Part shown: positions 18,299-27,226 of the stretch, piece after piece
How the letters are laid out: every line of letters begins with the position of its first letter
Numbering within the stretch: position 1 is the first letter of the stretch
Assembly: GCA_002686945.1 (NCBI GenBank)
Contig: NYYZ01000012.1
Location: 60,735 to 124,734, forward strand
Direction of reading: 5' to 3'
From: Planctomycetota bacterium
Lineage (GTDB): Bacteria > Planctomycetota > UBA1135 > GCA-002686595
Length of the DNA stretch: 64,000 nucleotides
Notes under the pieces: generated by a model
Database searches by the model: none
What the model was told of the DNA's origin: nothing
Seen by the model: only the letters and a program-made list of their open reading frames with translations
Made by a program: the position numbers and the translations under genes

Positions 18299-19384
18299 CT
18301 AAGGGGCGTTCCAGGCCCCGGCAATCTGTCGTAGGGGCTTGCCCTTGAGCAGGGTGGCGGTAGCTCCCGTATCTCCCACCTGGAACTGGGTGCCAGGCTC
18401 CTGATGGCGCTTCTTGATGTAGCCCAATGCCACCGCCTGATCGAGGTGAAAGGAGTAGGCCCAGGTAGTGATCAGGCCCAGGTCGCGAGTCTCTCCATCC
18501 ACATCGCGGGTCAGTCGCGCACCCAGGGGCAGGGGATCATCCATGTCGAGGGCCAGGCAGAAGAGTTGCTTGTTGAGGCCTCCATAGGTGTTGATCTTGG
18601 CAACAACTTCCTGGCCGATGTAGCAACCCTTTTCGAGATTGAACTCGTTGTCCAGGCGCGCTTCGGAGGGATAGATTTCATCGCTGATGTCCAAGCCCCA
18701 GCGGGGGCGCAACGCTTCTACTCGGAGCGAGTCCTCGGCCACCCGGCCGAGGGGTGTTGCGCCTGCGGTTTGCAGGGCTTGCCAGAGGGCGAGGCAACCT
18801 TGTTCCCCCGCATCCAGGCGCAGACCCCGGTCACCTGCCACCTCTGCGGAACTGATGCGTAGAGGTAAACCCTGCCAGTCACGGATATCCATGTTGCTTG
18901 TCAGGGGTCCTACTGTTGCTTCGGCGATCTCCTTCGCCCTCGGGCCACCCAGAAAAAGAGCTGCGCACTCTGCGCCCACATCCTGCAACTCAACATCTTC
19001 TCCGAAGAGATACATGTCCAGGCTAGTGAGCAGAGATTCGGTCACACCCACTGGAGTCTCAAGGCGGTAACCATCCGGTTCGCGAAAGAGGTCGAAACGG
19101 GCCTGGATCTTGCCCTTGGGAGTCAGCAGCAGATTTGGATTACCTTCTCGGATCTGCAGCGGCAACACCTCATTGGCCAGCAGGCGATGCAAGAAAGCCG
19201 GGGCGTCCGGCCCTCGGACCACAATTGCGCCGCTTGTGCTGGCGTCAATCAAGGAGCAGGATTGCGTCCCGGCGGCATATTCTTCGGGAACGGCCCCAAA
19301 GGTCAGAACCTGAGCATCGGCATGCGTCCCCGTGACACGCGCCCCTTGGGCACGGTGGTGGTCGAGGAGGGGGGACTGTTGCAT
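18299..19384 (-). CDS. ygfZ: Folate-binding YgfZ/GcvT-type protein
   Basis: The 361-residue COG0354 (YgfZ) protein belongs to a tetrahydrofolate-binding family that supports iron-sulfur cluster enzymes. The diagnostic motif K-G-C-Y-x-G-Q-E is present as EKGCYIGQEVVAKI (Cys254), and the N-terminal half looks like the GcvT fold (CSLIDASTSGAIVVRGPDAPAFLHRLLANEV). ATG 19384 gives the usual family length. Neighbouring haem and iron-rich respiratory genes across the divergent intergenic region make a role in respiration-linked Fe-S upkeep plausible; that is inference. Confidence 0.88.
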   Translation of the reverse strand: MQQSPLLDHHRAQGARVTGTHADAQVLTFGAVPEEYAAGTQSCSLIDASTSGAIVVRGPDAPAFLHRLLANEVLPLQIREGNPNLLLTPKGKIQARFDLFREPDGYRLETPVGVTESLLTSLDMYLFGEDVELQDVGAECAALFLGGPRAKEIAEATVGPLTSNMDIRDWQGLPLRISSAEVAGDRGLRLDAGEQGCLALWQALQTAGATPLGRVAEDSLRVEALRPRWGLDISDEIYPSEARLDNEFNLEKGCYIGQEVVAKINTYGGLNKQLFCLALDMDDPLPLGARLTRDVDGETRDLGLITTWAYSFHLDQAVALGYIKKRHQEPGTQFQVGDTGATATLLKGKPLRQIAGAWNAP

Positions 19385-19659
19385 GGGAATTGGGGAGGCC
19401 TGGGGAGAAAGTCCGTGCGGAGAGCCTTCTGGGTCACGGGCTCTTGGCTTGGGACGGGTGGAGGGGCTGATGATAGTGCTTTGTGGACCGGATTCGCCGT
19501 GGCGGATTGTCGCATGAGCCCTGGCAGTCCTGCCATGGGACTCTTGACACCACGACCCCAGGCTTAGGATCCTGCATCTTGCTACGAGCCGGTACAGGTT
19601 CGAAAGATCCCATTCCATTCCCGATTCTTGGGTCTGGAAAACCCGAATCCCCAACCCCC
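19385..19659. other. Divergent intergenic region upstream of the cox operon
   Basis: 275 bases lie between the divergent ygfZ and cytochrome c starts, so promoters for both should lie here. I could not point to a convincing -35/-10 pair. No tRNA or known riboswitch pattern was recognised. A long in-frame leader is open ahead of the cytochrome gene but shows no protein-like composition. Confidence 0.4.
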
Positions 19660-21354
19660 ATGGCAACTCAACGATTGATGTGTCTGCGCCCCTTGGCCCA
19701 GTGCAATCCTCTCGTCCTATCGGGCATGCTTGTGGGCGTTTTCGCTTCCTGCGACTACGACCCCGGACACGTGGACCCGGCATTTAGCCTCTCCGAGAGC
19801 ACGATGACCTCTCTGGACGAAGTGGGCCTTGCTAGTTCAAGCCCCCAGGTCAGCGGCGCCCTGACTACCCTTTTTGGTACGCCCCAGGATCCTCATTTCT
19901 TGATCACCACCGAGATGCTCGATGGAGATGAGAACCCGAACCTCTCTGGGGATTATGAAATCTCCGAAGAGCAGTGGGAGGTTATTGTGACGGACAACCG
20001 GTCCCGGCGCTTTCTGCGGCAATTGGACCTGATCAAGGCCGGTAGATTCGCGGCAGTGCCAGAGCCTCTCTATGCGGAGGACCTGTGGGCTATCTGGACC
20101 AGCGACTTCGCACCCCTGCACACTGGCGAGCCGGCAGAAGTCGGTGGCACTGCAGTCAAGGTCGATCCCGCCTCGGCTTTTGATGATGAGGACCTTTGGG
20201 TTCCGGGCCTGCCTGAAGACGGAGCCACCTGGGCTGAAGCGGCCGAGTTGCTCTTCACCAACTGGTACCCCTCCTTGCGCGAGTCCGCTGAGATGTACCG
20301 CGTCCAGTGCTTGCACTGTCACGGCGTGGAAGGCGGTGGCGACGGCCCCACTGCAGAATTTCTTGAGCCGCGTCCCAGGGACTATCGTCTGGGTAAGTTC
20401 AAGTGGATCGCAGTAGATAACGGCAAGCGGCCGCGGCGTCAGGACCTGGTCGACATTCTGATGCATGGCTCCTACACAACCGCCATGCCTTCTTTTGCCC
20501 GCTTCAGCTCGGGTCAGCTGCATGGCCTGGTGGACTATGTGCGTCTTTTGGCCATGCGCGGTGAGACCGAGGCGCGGCTCGTGTTGGAGATGGCAGATTC
20601 GGATTCCGGTGATTTGCCACTGGGCACGATTGAAAGTAACTACACCGATGTCTGGACCAACTGGCGCGACGCGGATGAGAACTATGTGGCTGCCGATGTG
20701 ACTGTGCCACGCTGGGACCAGATGAGCGTGGCTGAACAGATGACCCGCGGTGAGCATGGACGCGAGTTGTTCATGGGCATCCTGGCCAACTGCTTCTCCT
20801 GCCACGGGGCGGACGGGCGCGGTGCGGACGCGCCGAACCTTCCGATTTCCCTGGCCGAGGTTGTGGATGCGGACGAGCATGAGATCGATCCCGAATACGA
20901 GGCTCGCGGGGGCTATCGTTGGGTTGAGAAAGTGGATGCGGCTGGTCGCACCATGAAGGATGAGGATGGACACGCCCTGCGAGATCTATATCGCATCAAG
21001 CCGGACGATTGGGGTAACCCCTCCGTGCCGCGAAACTTCACGCGCAGCATTTTCCGTGGTGGGTCACGACCAATCGATCTTTATCGCCGGATCAAGTACG
21101 GAATCACTGGCACCATCATGCCGGCTGCTGAGGTCTCGATCAGCGATGCCGACATCTGGGACTTGGTGATCTATGTCCGAATACTGGCAAACTCCCACGA
21201 CCTGGCGCGGGTTCGCGAACACAAGCAGGCTGCTCTTGCTGATCGCCATGCCGCCGAGCACGAGCATTCTGATTCGGATGACTCCAGTAACGCCAACTCT
21301 GGTGATGGCGGCCAAGACACCGACAACAACCACAACGAGGCCTCCGATCACTAG
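19660..21354 (+). CDS. Di-haem cytochrome c lipoprotein of the cox operon
   Basis: The 564-residue electron carrier is predicted to feed the downstream cytochrome oxidase. A signal ending in VGVFASC makes it a lipoprotein. Two CXXCH haem sites are visible: CLHCH at residues 217-221 (in QCLHCHGVEGGGDGPTAEFL, with a distal Met likely in TTAMPSFARFS), and CFSCH at 378-382 (in NCFSCHGADGRGADAPNL, distal Met in GTIMPAAEVS). Residues 30-200 have no haem and are unassigned. The last 40 residues are extremely rich in His, Asp, Ser and Asn and may bind metal. ATG 19660 starts the signal. CoxB follows 11 bases on with a good AGGAGG site. Confidence 0.88.
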   Translation: MATQRLMCLRPLAQCNPLVLSGMLVGVFASCDYDPGHVDPAFSLSESTMTSLDEVGLASSSPQVSGALTTLFGTPQDPHFLITTEMLDGDENPNLSGDYEISEEQWEVIVTDNRSRRFLRQLDLIKAGRFAAVPEPLYAEDLWAIWTSDFAPLHTGEPAEVGGTAVKVDPASAFDDEDLWVPGLPEDGATWAEAAELLFTNWYPSLRESAEMYRVQCLHCHGVEGGGDGPTAEFLEPRPRDYRLGKFKWIAVDNGKRPRRQDLVDILMHGSYTTAMPSFARFSSGQLHGLVDYVRLLAMRGETEARLVLEMADSDSGDLPLGTIESNYTDVWTNWRDADENYVAADVTVPRWDQMSVAEQMTRGEHGRELFMGILANCFSCHGADGRGADAPNLPISLAEVVDADEHEIDPEYEARGGYRWVEKVDAAGRTMKDEDGHALRDLYRIKPDDWGNPSVPRNFTRSIFRGGSRPIDLYRRIKYGITGTIMPAAEVSISDADIWDLVIYVRILANSHDLARVREHKQAALADRHAAEHEHSDSDDSSNANSGDGGQDTDNNHNEASDH

Positions 21355-21365
21355 GAGGATCCACC

Positions 21366-22223
21366 ATGATCATGCGAATCACTACAACCCTGTTGATGCT
21401 TGCTCTCCTCATTCTGGGGATTGTCTCCTGGGTGGACTATGAATACTGGCTGATGGCTCCATCACCATCTCACTACACCTGGTGGTGGCCGGAGGAGATG
21501 AGCACTCTTGGACAGCGCTCGGACAATCTGTTCTGGCTGATTCTGGTGATGGTCACGGTGATGTTTGCGATCACCATGGGCGCTCTAATCCTGTCTATTT
21601 GGAAGTTTTCGGCCAAGCGCGAAGACAAGGCGGTCTTCACCCACGGCTCTCACAAGCTCGAGTTGCTCTGGACGGCCATCCCCGCAGCCCTGCTGTTGGT
21701 GATCGCCTTCAGTCAGATGAGCACATTTGCTGCCATGCAGTTCGACAGCTCCATGCAGGATGAGGACGGGCATGATCTGCCGGTGCTTTGCGAGATCTGG
21801 GGCAGTCAGTTCGATTGGCGCTTCCGCTACCCGGGTAAGGATGGCCGCTTTGGCACCAACGATGACTTCGAGAGCGTCTACGAGTTGGTCATGCCCCTGC
21901 GTGACACGGAAAAGGACCACGACAAGAAAAAGGTCATCTTTCTGTTGCGCTCACGGGATGTGCTGCATTCGTTCTTTGTGCCACATCTGCGCTTCAAGCG
22001 CGACGCCGTGCCGGGCATGACCCAGCGCATCTGGATGGCGGTTGACGACAAGCAGCTGGCCGAGATCATGGGCGGGCGCGAAGACAAGACCTTCGACATC
22101 ATCTGCGCCGAGCTGTGCGGATGGGGTCATTACAAGATGAGCGGCAGGGTGCGTGTGCTCCCTGACGCGGAATACGAGGCGTGGGTGGATGAAATGACTG
22201 CCCTTCAATTCGGAAACTCTTGA
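21366..22223 (+). CDS. coxB: Cytochrome c oxidase subunit II
   Basis: The 285-residue CuA subunit receives electrons from cytochrome c in the periplasm. It has an N-terminal membrane helix (TLLMLALLILGIVSWVDY), a second helix (NLFWLILVMVTVMFAITMGALIL) and a cupredoxin domain. The full CuA ligand set is present: H201 in VLHSFFVP and C247-x-E-x-C251-x3-H255-x2-M258 in CAELCGWGHYKM. The segment GKDGRFGTNDDFE (about 155-170) is an Asp/Gly-rich insertion of calcium-loop appearance before the first copper ligand. The AGGAGG site at about 21353-21358 supports ATG 21366. Confidence 0.95.
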   Translation: MIMRITTTLLMLALLILGIVSWVDYEYWLMAPSPSHYTWWWPEEMSTLGQRSDNLFWLILVMVTVMFAITMGALILSIWKFSAKREDKAVFTHGSHKLELLWTAIPAALLLVIAFSQMSTFAAMQFDSSMQDEDGHDLPVLCEIWGSQFDWRFRYPGKDGRFGTNDDFESVYELVMPLRDTEKDHDKKKVIFLLRSRDVLHSFFVPHLRFKRDAVPGMTQRIWMAVDDKQLAEIMGGREDKTFDIICAELCGWGHYKMSGRVRVLPDAEYEAWVDEMTALQFGNS

Positions 22224-22248
22224 AAACGAACTGAACCCGAACCGAATC

Positions 22249-24057
22249 ATGTCTGATACTCACGCATCCAACCCCCGCCCGGGAATGGGCGAAGCCGGGA
22301 CCACGCGCACGAGCCACGAGCACCACGAGCTTGGCTTCATCCGCAAGTATATCTTCTCTACCGACCACAAAGTCATCGGCACCCAGTTCATGTTGCTGGG
22401 GCTTGTGTTCTTCGTGCTCGGCGGCTTGTTCGCCATGGCGATCCGGTACCAGTTGGCATGGCCCTGGGAGAGCATGCCTGTAATCGGTGACTTGTTGTTC
22501 CCCAACACTGGGCAGGCGATCACTCCAGAGTTCTACACCATGCTGTTCACCATGCACGGCACGATCATGATCTTCTTCGTGATCATTCCGCTGTTGACCG
22601 GCGCCTTTGGCAATTTCCTGATCCCCTTGATGATCGGTGCTCCGGACATGGCCCTCCCCAAGCTGAACATGTTCGGCTTCTGGGCTATGATTCCGGCTGT
22701 CTTCTGTGTGCTGATGTCCTTTCACCAGCCTGGTGGCGGACCCGCGGCAGGTTGGACCGCCTACCCAACCCTCTCGACCATCGAGAGTGCGGCTCCTGGA
22801 TCGGTATCTGCTCAGACCTGGTGGCTTCTGGCGCTCACTTGGGTTGGTGTGAGTTCAATGATGGGTGCGGTCAACTATGTGACCACCATCGTCAAGATGC
22901 GGGCGCCAGGCATGACCCTGTTCCGCATGCCATTGTCTGTCTGGGCCCTGTGGATCGCAGCCATGTTGCAGCTCTTCGCCTTGCCGGTCCTGACTGCCGC
23001 AGGTTTGATGCAGGTCGCAGACCGGGTCTTGTACACTGGCTTCTTCACGCCGACGAATCTGGTGATCAACCAGCTCAACCCAGAGGGAGCAGGTGCCGCC
23101 GCGGGTGGCCAGCCTCTTCTTTGGCAGCACCTTTTCTGGTTTTACAGCCACCCTGCTGTCTACATCATGATTGTTCCGGCCATGGGCATGGCGTCTGACA
23201 TCCTCAGCGTACATGCCCGTAAGCCGATCTTTGGCTACAAGCCCATGGTCTACTCCATGAGTTCGATTGCGGGCTTGGGGTTCATTGTCTGGGGACACCA
23301 CATGTTTGCCGCGGGCATGAATCCTGCGCTGGGCATGACTTTCATGGTTGCCACCATGATGATCGCCTTGCCGAGCGCTGTCAAAGTCTTCAATTGGCTG
23401 GGCACCCTGTGGGGCGCACGAATTCAGTTGACCACCCCGATGCTCTTCATCTTGGGGTTCATTGCAATGTTCATCATCGGTGGTCTGTCGGGTATCTGGA
23501 TGGCTGCTACCCCGGTTGACATTTATATTCACGACACCTACATCATCGTGGCTCACTTTCACTATGTAGTCTTCGGTGGTTCGGTGTTTGCAATCTTCGC
23601 GGCGATCTATCACTGGTTCCCCAAGATATTCGGGCGGGTGATGAACGAAACCCTGGGCAAGATCCACTTTGTGGGCAGTTTCATCTTCACGAACGGAGTC
23701 TTCTACATGATGCACCAGCTTGGGATGGCCGGTTTGATGCGTCGTACGGCGGACCCCTACGATTATGAAACCTACGCCCATCTGCAGCCCCTGAACGTGT
23801 TCATCACGATCAGTGCGTTCTGTCTCTTTGTCTGGCAGGTCTTCTTCGTGTGGAACTTCTTCCATTCCATGTTCTGGGGCAAACGTGTCAGTCGAAATCC
23901 TTGGAACGCCTGCAGCTTGGAGTGGGAAGCGCCCTCGCCTCCGGGGCATGGCAATTTTGATCGACCCCTTCGTGTTCACCGGGGTCCCTACGAATACGCC
24001 AGCCCGGATGTGGAAGAGGACTTCTTTGCCCAGACTCGGGAAGTTGAGAGCAAGTAA
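22249..24057 (+). CDS. coxA: Cytochrome c oxidase subunit I (A2-type haem-copper oxidase)
   Basis: The 602-residue catalytic subunit reduces O2 to water and pumps protons. About 12 membrane helices are visible. Haem/copper ligands: His in TMHGTIMIFFVI, the cross-linked FYSHPAVYIM motif (about residues 298-305), the His pair in VWGHHMFAAGM, and the final VAHFHYVVFGG. In the A1 type the motif is HPEVY with a proton-channel Glu; here YSHPxV without Glu is the A2-type signature. The operon context with CtaA and CtaB indicates haem A (aa3 or caa3 type). Confidence 0.97.
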   Translation: MSDTHASNPRPGMGEAGTTRTSHEHHELGFIRKYIFSTDHKVIGTQFMLLGLVFFVLGGLFAMAIRYQLAWPWESMPVIGDLLFPNTGQAITPEFYTMLFTMHGTIMIFFVIIPLLTGAFGNFLIPLMIGAPDMALPKLNMFGFWAMIPAVFCVLMSFHQPGGGPAAGWTAYPTLSTIESAAPGSVSAQTWWLLALTWVGVSSMMGAVNYVTTIVKMRAPGMTLFRMPLSVWALWIAAMLQLFALPVLTAAGLMQVADRVLYTGFFTPTNLVINQLNPEGAGAAAGGQPLLWQHLFWFYSHPAVYIMIVPAMGMASDILSVHARKPIFGYKPMVYSMSSIAGLGFIVWGHHMFAAGMNPALGMTFMVATMMIALPSAVKVFNWLGTLWGARIQLTTPMLFILGFIAMFIIGGLSGIWMAATPVDIYIHDTYIIVAHFHYVVFGGSVFAIFAAIYHWFPKIFGRVMNETLGKIHFVGSFIFTNGVFYMMHQLGMAGLMRRTADPYDYETYAHLQPLNVFITISAFCLFVWQVFFVWNFFHSMFWGKRVSRNPWNACSLEWEAPSPPGHGNFDRPLRVHRGPYEYASPDVEEDFFAQTREVESK

Positions 24058-24066
24058 TCAAGCGCC

Positions 24067-25233
24067 GTGATTGACTCCATCCGCACTGCCCCACTTGCGC
24101 GCACCTCGGCGCGCTTGTTGGTTCTGACCACCCTGCTGCTCTTAGGAGTTGGTGGGTTGGTGACGACCTATCGGGTAGGGATGGCGGTGCCGGATTGGCC
24201 CACTACCTTCGGTCAGACAATGTTCTCCTATCCCCTTGGAGAGATGCTAGAGGATCTGGGGCGAACTCTGGAGCATAGCCATCGCTTGCTTGGAAGTGTG
24301 GTGGGCCTCTTGTCTATTGTTCTTCTGCTAGCCGTTGCCCTGCCCGCCGGGCGGCAGGCCATGACCGCCTGCTGCGTTGGAATTGGCCTGGAGGTAGTCG
24401 CGGTGGGGCAACTCTATACCCAAAGCGGAAGCATCAATGCCGGTGAGGCAGTAGATTGGGCGGCGCCTGCGGGGCCCTTTGCGGGAGCGGTTTTTGTGCT
24501 GTTGGCCGGGCTCATGTTCGGTAGTCACAAGGGTCCACGTGCTCTTGCGCTTCTGACTCATCTGGCGGTCATCGGCCAGGGTATTCTGGGCGGCACTCGC
24601 GTGCTGGAGAACAACGTGGAATTGGCTTTCCTGCATGGCTCCCTGGCCCAGCTGGTGTTCTTGATTGCTGCCTTGACTGCTACCCTGGTGGGCAGTGTCC
24701 GTCTGGTGACCCGATCGGGTAGCTCGGACCTCCAACGGGGACCGTTCCTGTTGTCTGTTCTGACTTTGCTGGCGGTGCTGGGTCAGGCAGTTCTGGGTGC
24801 CTGGACACGCCACACGGGCGGCCACGTGTCTGCTGGTATGCATGCGGTCTTTGCGCTCTTTGTGCTGGGCCTGGTCCTGCTGCTTGCCGGCCGCCTTGGT
24901 GCACTTGAGCGCCTGACCCAGTCCACCGTGTTGGGCAAATTGCGTCGCGGCCTGTTGCAGTTGGTGGTTGTCCAGATCGTGCTAGGGATTGCGACTCTGG
25001 TCGTGATCTTGGTGCTGGCAGGCGGATTCAACGGCCATGTGACCGTTGCTGAGGGGATTCTGGCTTCGGCTCATGTAATGGTGGGGGCTCTGCTCCTGGC
25101 CGCTGTGGGTCGTGTGGCGGTGATTTCAATGGGCGTGCGTTTCCAGCTGAGCCCAGAACCCCTGGTCGAATCGAAGGCTGATTCAACTGGCGTGGATCCC
25201 AGTCAATCACTCCAGGCCGGAGGAATGGCATGA
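24067..25233 (+). CDS. ctaA: Haem A synthase
   Basis: The 388-residue COX15/CtaA membrane enzyme oxidises the C8 methyl of haem O to give haem A. Two family blocks stand out: GMAVPDWPTTFGQTMFSYPL and LEHSHRLLGSVVGLL (conserved His pair), with the second-half counterpart around HTGGHVSAGMHAVFAL and SAHVMVGALLLA. Eight membrane segments are expected. The start is GTG 24067, 9 bases after coxA. The end overlaps ctaB (ATGA). The C-terminal 40 residues are a soluble tail. Confidence 0.92.
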   Translation: MIDSIRTAPLARTSARLLVLTTLLLLGVGGLVTTYRVGMAVPDWPTTFGQTMFSYPLGEMLEDLGRTLEHSHRLLGSVVGLLSIVLLLAVALPAGRQAMTACCVGIGLEVVAVGQLYTQSGSINAGEAVDWAAPAGPFAGAVFVLLAGLMFGSHKGPRALALLTHLAVIGQGILGGTRVLENNVELAFLHGSLAQLVFLIAALTATLVGSVRLVTRSGSSDLQRGPFLLSVLTLLAVLGQAVLGAWTRHTGGHVSAGMHAVFALFVLGLVLLLAGRLGALERLTQSTVLGKLRRGLLQLVVVQIVLGIATLVVILVLAGGFNGHVTVAEGILASAHVMVGALLLAAVGRVAVISMGVRFQLSPEPLVESKADSTGVDPSQSLQAGGMA

Positions 25234-26129
25234 AGCGTTCAACCCAGGTCCTGGTTCAAGTACGGGGCACACAGAACCCTTGGCTGGTGCTGCTGCGCCC
25301 GCGCATAGCCGTGATGGTCATGATGATGGCGCTGCTCGGTGCTGCCGTGGTGCCCGGGTTCTCCTGGGGCTCGGCGATCGAAGCAGCGCTCTTGATCACG
25401 CTGGTCACGGGCAGTGCGAGCATCCTGAATCAGGTACTGGAGCGAGATACTGACGCACTCATGGAGCGAACCCGCATGCGCCCGTTGGTTACCGGAGAAG
25501 TGAGCGTGGGTGCAGCTTTGATCTATGCGGTTGTGCTGGGCGCAGTGGGGGTGACGGGACTCGCAGTACGCTTCAACCTGCTCTCTGCTCTGCTCTCCAT
25601 GGCGACCCTCGTGAGCTACGTAGTGATCTACACCCCAGTGAAGCGGATCAGCACCACCAACACGGTAGTTGGTGCAATTCCTGGCGCGGCCCCACCCCTT
25701 TTGGGCTATGCGGCCTTGGCTGGGAATGTCGGCCCGTGGGCCTGGTGCATGTTTGCGGTCATCTTCGCTTGGCAGTTCCCGCACTTTTTTGCCATCGCTT
25801 GGATCTACCGCGAGGATTATCGTCGCGCGGGTTTCCGCATGTTGCCCACGATTAGCGACGCGAAGGGTCTGGCGGGCTGCCATGGCACGCTTTACGCCCT
25901 CGCCCTGGTGCCAGTTGCCCTGCTGCCGATTTCCTCGGGCCTTGCGGGCTGGACCTACGGTATTGGAGTCACGCTCCTCTCCCTGCTTTATCTGGTCGCC
26001 TCTATTCGATTCGCTCTTCATGAGAATCGCCGGTGCGCGCGCTCACTGGTCCTGGTTTCCCTTTTGTACCTGCCCCTTTGGGCAGTGCTCATTCTGATCG
26101 ACCCCTTCCTGACCGGATCCGTTCGATGA
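25230..26129 (+). CDS. ctaB: Protoheme IX farnesyltransferase (haem O synthase)
   Basis: The 299-residue UbiA-family prenyltransferase attaches farnesyl diphosphate to protohaem, giving haem O for CtaA. The diphosphate-binding Asp motif is NQVLERDTDALMERTRMRPL, and the second conserved block is YTPVKRISTTNTVVGAIPGA, followed by HFFAIAWIYREDYRRAGFRMLP. Seven to nine membrane helices. ATG 25230 overlaps the ctaA stop, and its own stop overlaps coxC by four bases, so translation is coupled through haem A synthesis into subunit III. Confidence 0.95.
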   Translation: MKRSTQVLVQVRGTQNPWLVLLRPRIAVMVMMMALLGAAVVPGFSWGSAIEAALLITLVTGSASILNQVLERDTDALMERTRMRPLVTGEVSVGAALIYAVVLGAVGVTGLAVRFNLLSALLSMATLVSYVVIYTPVKRISTTNTVVGAIPGAAPPLLGYAALAGNVGPWAWCMFAVIFAWQFPHFFAIAWIYREDYRRAGFRMLPTISDAKGLAGCHGTLYALALVPVALLPISSGLAGWTYGIGVTLLSLLYLVASIRFALHENRRCARSLVLVSLLYLPLWAVLILIDPFLTGSVR

Positions 26130-26755
26130 CTACAGCAATCACAAGCTACGATCCCGCGGTGGATGCCCCAGAGCACCACCATCCCGTCTATGACTACGAC
26201 TCGGGCCCGCCTGTTGATCGCGGCAAGTTCGCGATCTGGGTGTTCCTGGGCACCGAAATCATGTTCTTCACCGGTCTGATCGGCACATATATCGTGCTGC
26301 GTGCGGGATCTCCCGAATGGCCAAATCCGGCTCACCGACTTGCCGTGGGCGTCACCGCCTTCAACACCTTTGTGCTGATCTGCTCTTCGGCCACGGTTGT
26401 GGCCGGCCTGTTTGCAGTGCAAAAGGATGATATGGCTGGGCTACGAAAGTGGTGGGGCCTGTCGATTCTATTGGGAGCGGGCTTTGTGGGCATCCAGGTC
26501 TATGAGTACATCCACCTGATTCAGCACGACATGACCCCCAACCAGGATCTCTTCTGGTCGACCTTCTATCTGATGACTGGTCTGCACGGGATCCACGTGG
26601 TGGTTGGTGTGATCTGGCTGGCAGTGGTCTATGTCCAGGCTCTGCGTGGTGGGTTCTCATCCAAGAATTGGGTCGGCTTGGAGCTTGCCGGTCTTTATTG
26701 GCACTTTGTTGACCTGGTCTGGGTGCTGCTCTTCACCCTTATCTACCTCATGTGA
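26126..26755 (+). CDS. coxC: Cytochrome c oxidase subunit III
   Basis: The 209-residue subunit III is of the shorter, five-helix type. Motifs: KFAIWVFLGTEIMFFTGLIGTYIVLR, TFYLMTGLHGIHVVVGVIWL and GLYWHFVDLVWVLLFTLIYLM, the standard closing helix. The first 30 residues are acidic and His-rich (EHHHPVYDYDSGPP), soluble and cytoplasmic. ATG 26126 overlaps the ctaB stop. It stabilises subunit I and holds lipids near the oxygen path in well-studied oxidases. Confidence 0.93.
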   Translation: MTTAITSYDPAVDAPEHHHPVYDYDSGPPVDRGKFAIWVFLGTEIMFFTGLIGTYIVLRAGSPEWPNPAHRLAVGVTAFNTFVLICSSATVVAGLFAVQKDDMAGLRKWWGLSILLGAGFVGIQVYEYIHLIQHDMTPNQDLFWSTFYLMTGLHGIHVVVGVIWLAVVYVQALRGGFSSKNWVGLELAGLYWHFVDLVWVLLFTLIYLM

Positions 26756-26770
26756 TCGGAGGAATCTCGT

Positions 26771-27226
26771 ATGTCTGAAAACCCCCCGCAATTCAGTGTC
26801 AAGAAACTGTGGATCATCCTGCTTGCTCTCACCGCAGCAGAGGTGATCTACGGCGAAATCGGCAACCGAAACTTCTATGAACAAAAGCTGCTGCTCTGGG
26901 GCGGCTTGCTGATCTTTGCTTACTTCAAGGGCTATTATATCTTTCAGTACTTCATGCACATGAAGTACGAGGGAGCAATCGTCAAGGGCAATGTCTGGTT
27001 CACGATCCCTCTGGTGGTCTACTTGATGATCATGCTCTGGCCAGATACGGCCGCCAACGACAAGCTGAACTACGAGATCGCCCATCAGCTTGATCCTATG
27101 ACCGGGGACATTGCGACGATCATCGAAGGCTCACGCAATCTCGTGAACGAGGAATTCCGTTATCTCTATGATGATTATGCTGCGACTCATCCGGGTGCTG
27201 AGATCCACGGAGGGGGCGGGAACTAG
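26771..27226 (+). CDS. Cytochrome c oxidase subunit IV-like protein
   Basis: The 151-residue small membrane protein corresponds to the prokaryotic subunit IV family (COX4_pro/CtaF type). Three helices are visible: LWIILLALTAAEVIYGEIG, LLLWGGLLIFAYFKGYYIFQYFMHMKYEG (family hallmark FMHMKYE) and NVWFTIPLVVYLMIMLWPD. The C-terminal 50 residues are soluble. The start ATG 26771 has GGAGG at 26758-26762. The coding end overlaps the SCO gene start by 59 bases. Confidence 0.85.
   Translation: MSENPPQFSVKKLWIILLALTAAEVIYGEIGNRNFYEQKLLLWGGLLIFAYFKGYYIFQYFMHMKYEGAIVKGNVWFTIPLVVYLMIMLWPDTAANDKLNYEIAHQLDPMTGDIATIIEGSRNLVNEEFRYLYDDYAATHPGAEIHGGGGN

Noticed and set aside
19590..19630. A GGTTCGAAAGATCC stretch resembling a tRNA T-arm
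   Set aside because: No matching acceptor, D or anticodon arms at the required distances on either strand.
22855..23979. 374-codon open frame antisense to coxA
   Set aside because: The composition (His, Asp, Arg-rich, no hydrophobic core) is the mirror of the CoxA coding sequence.
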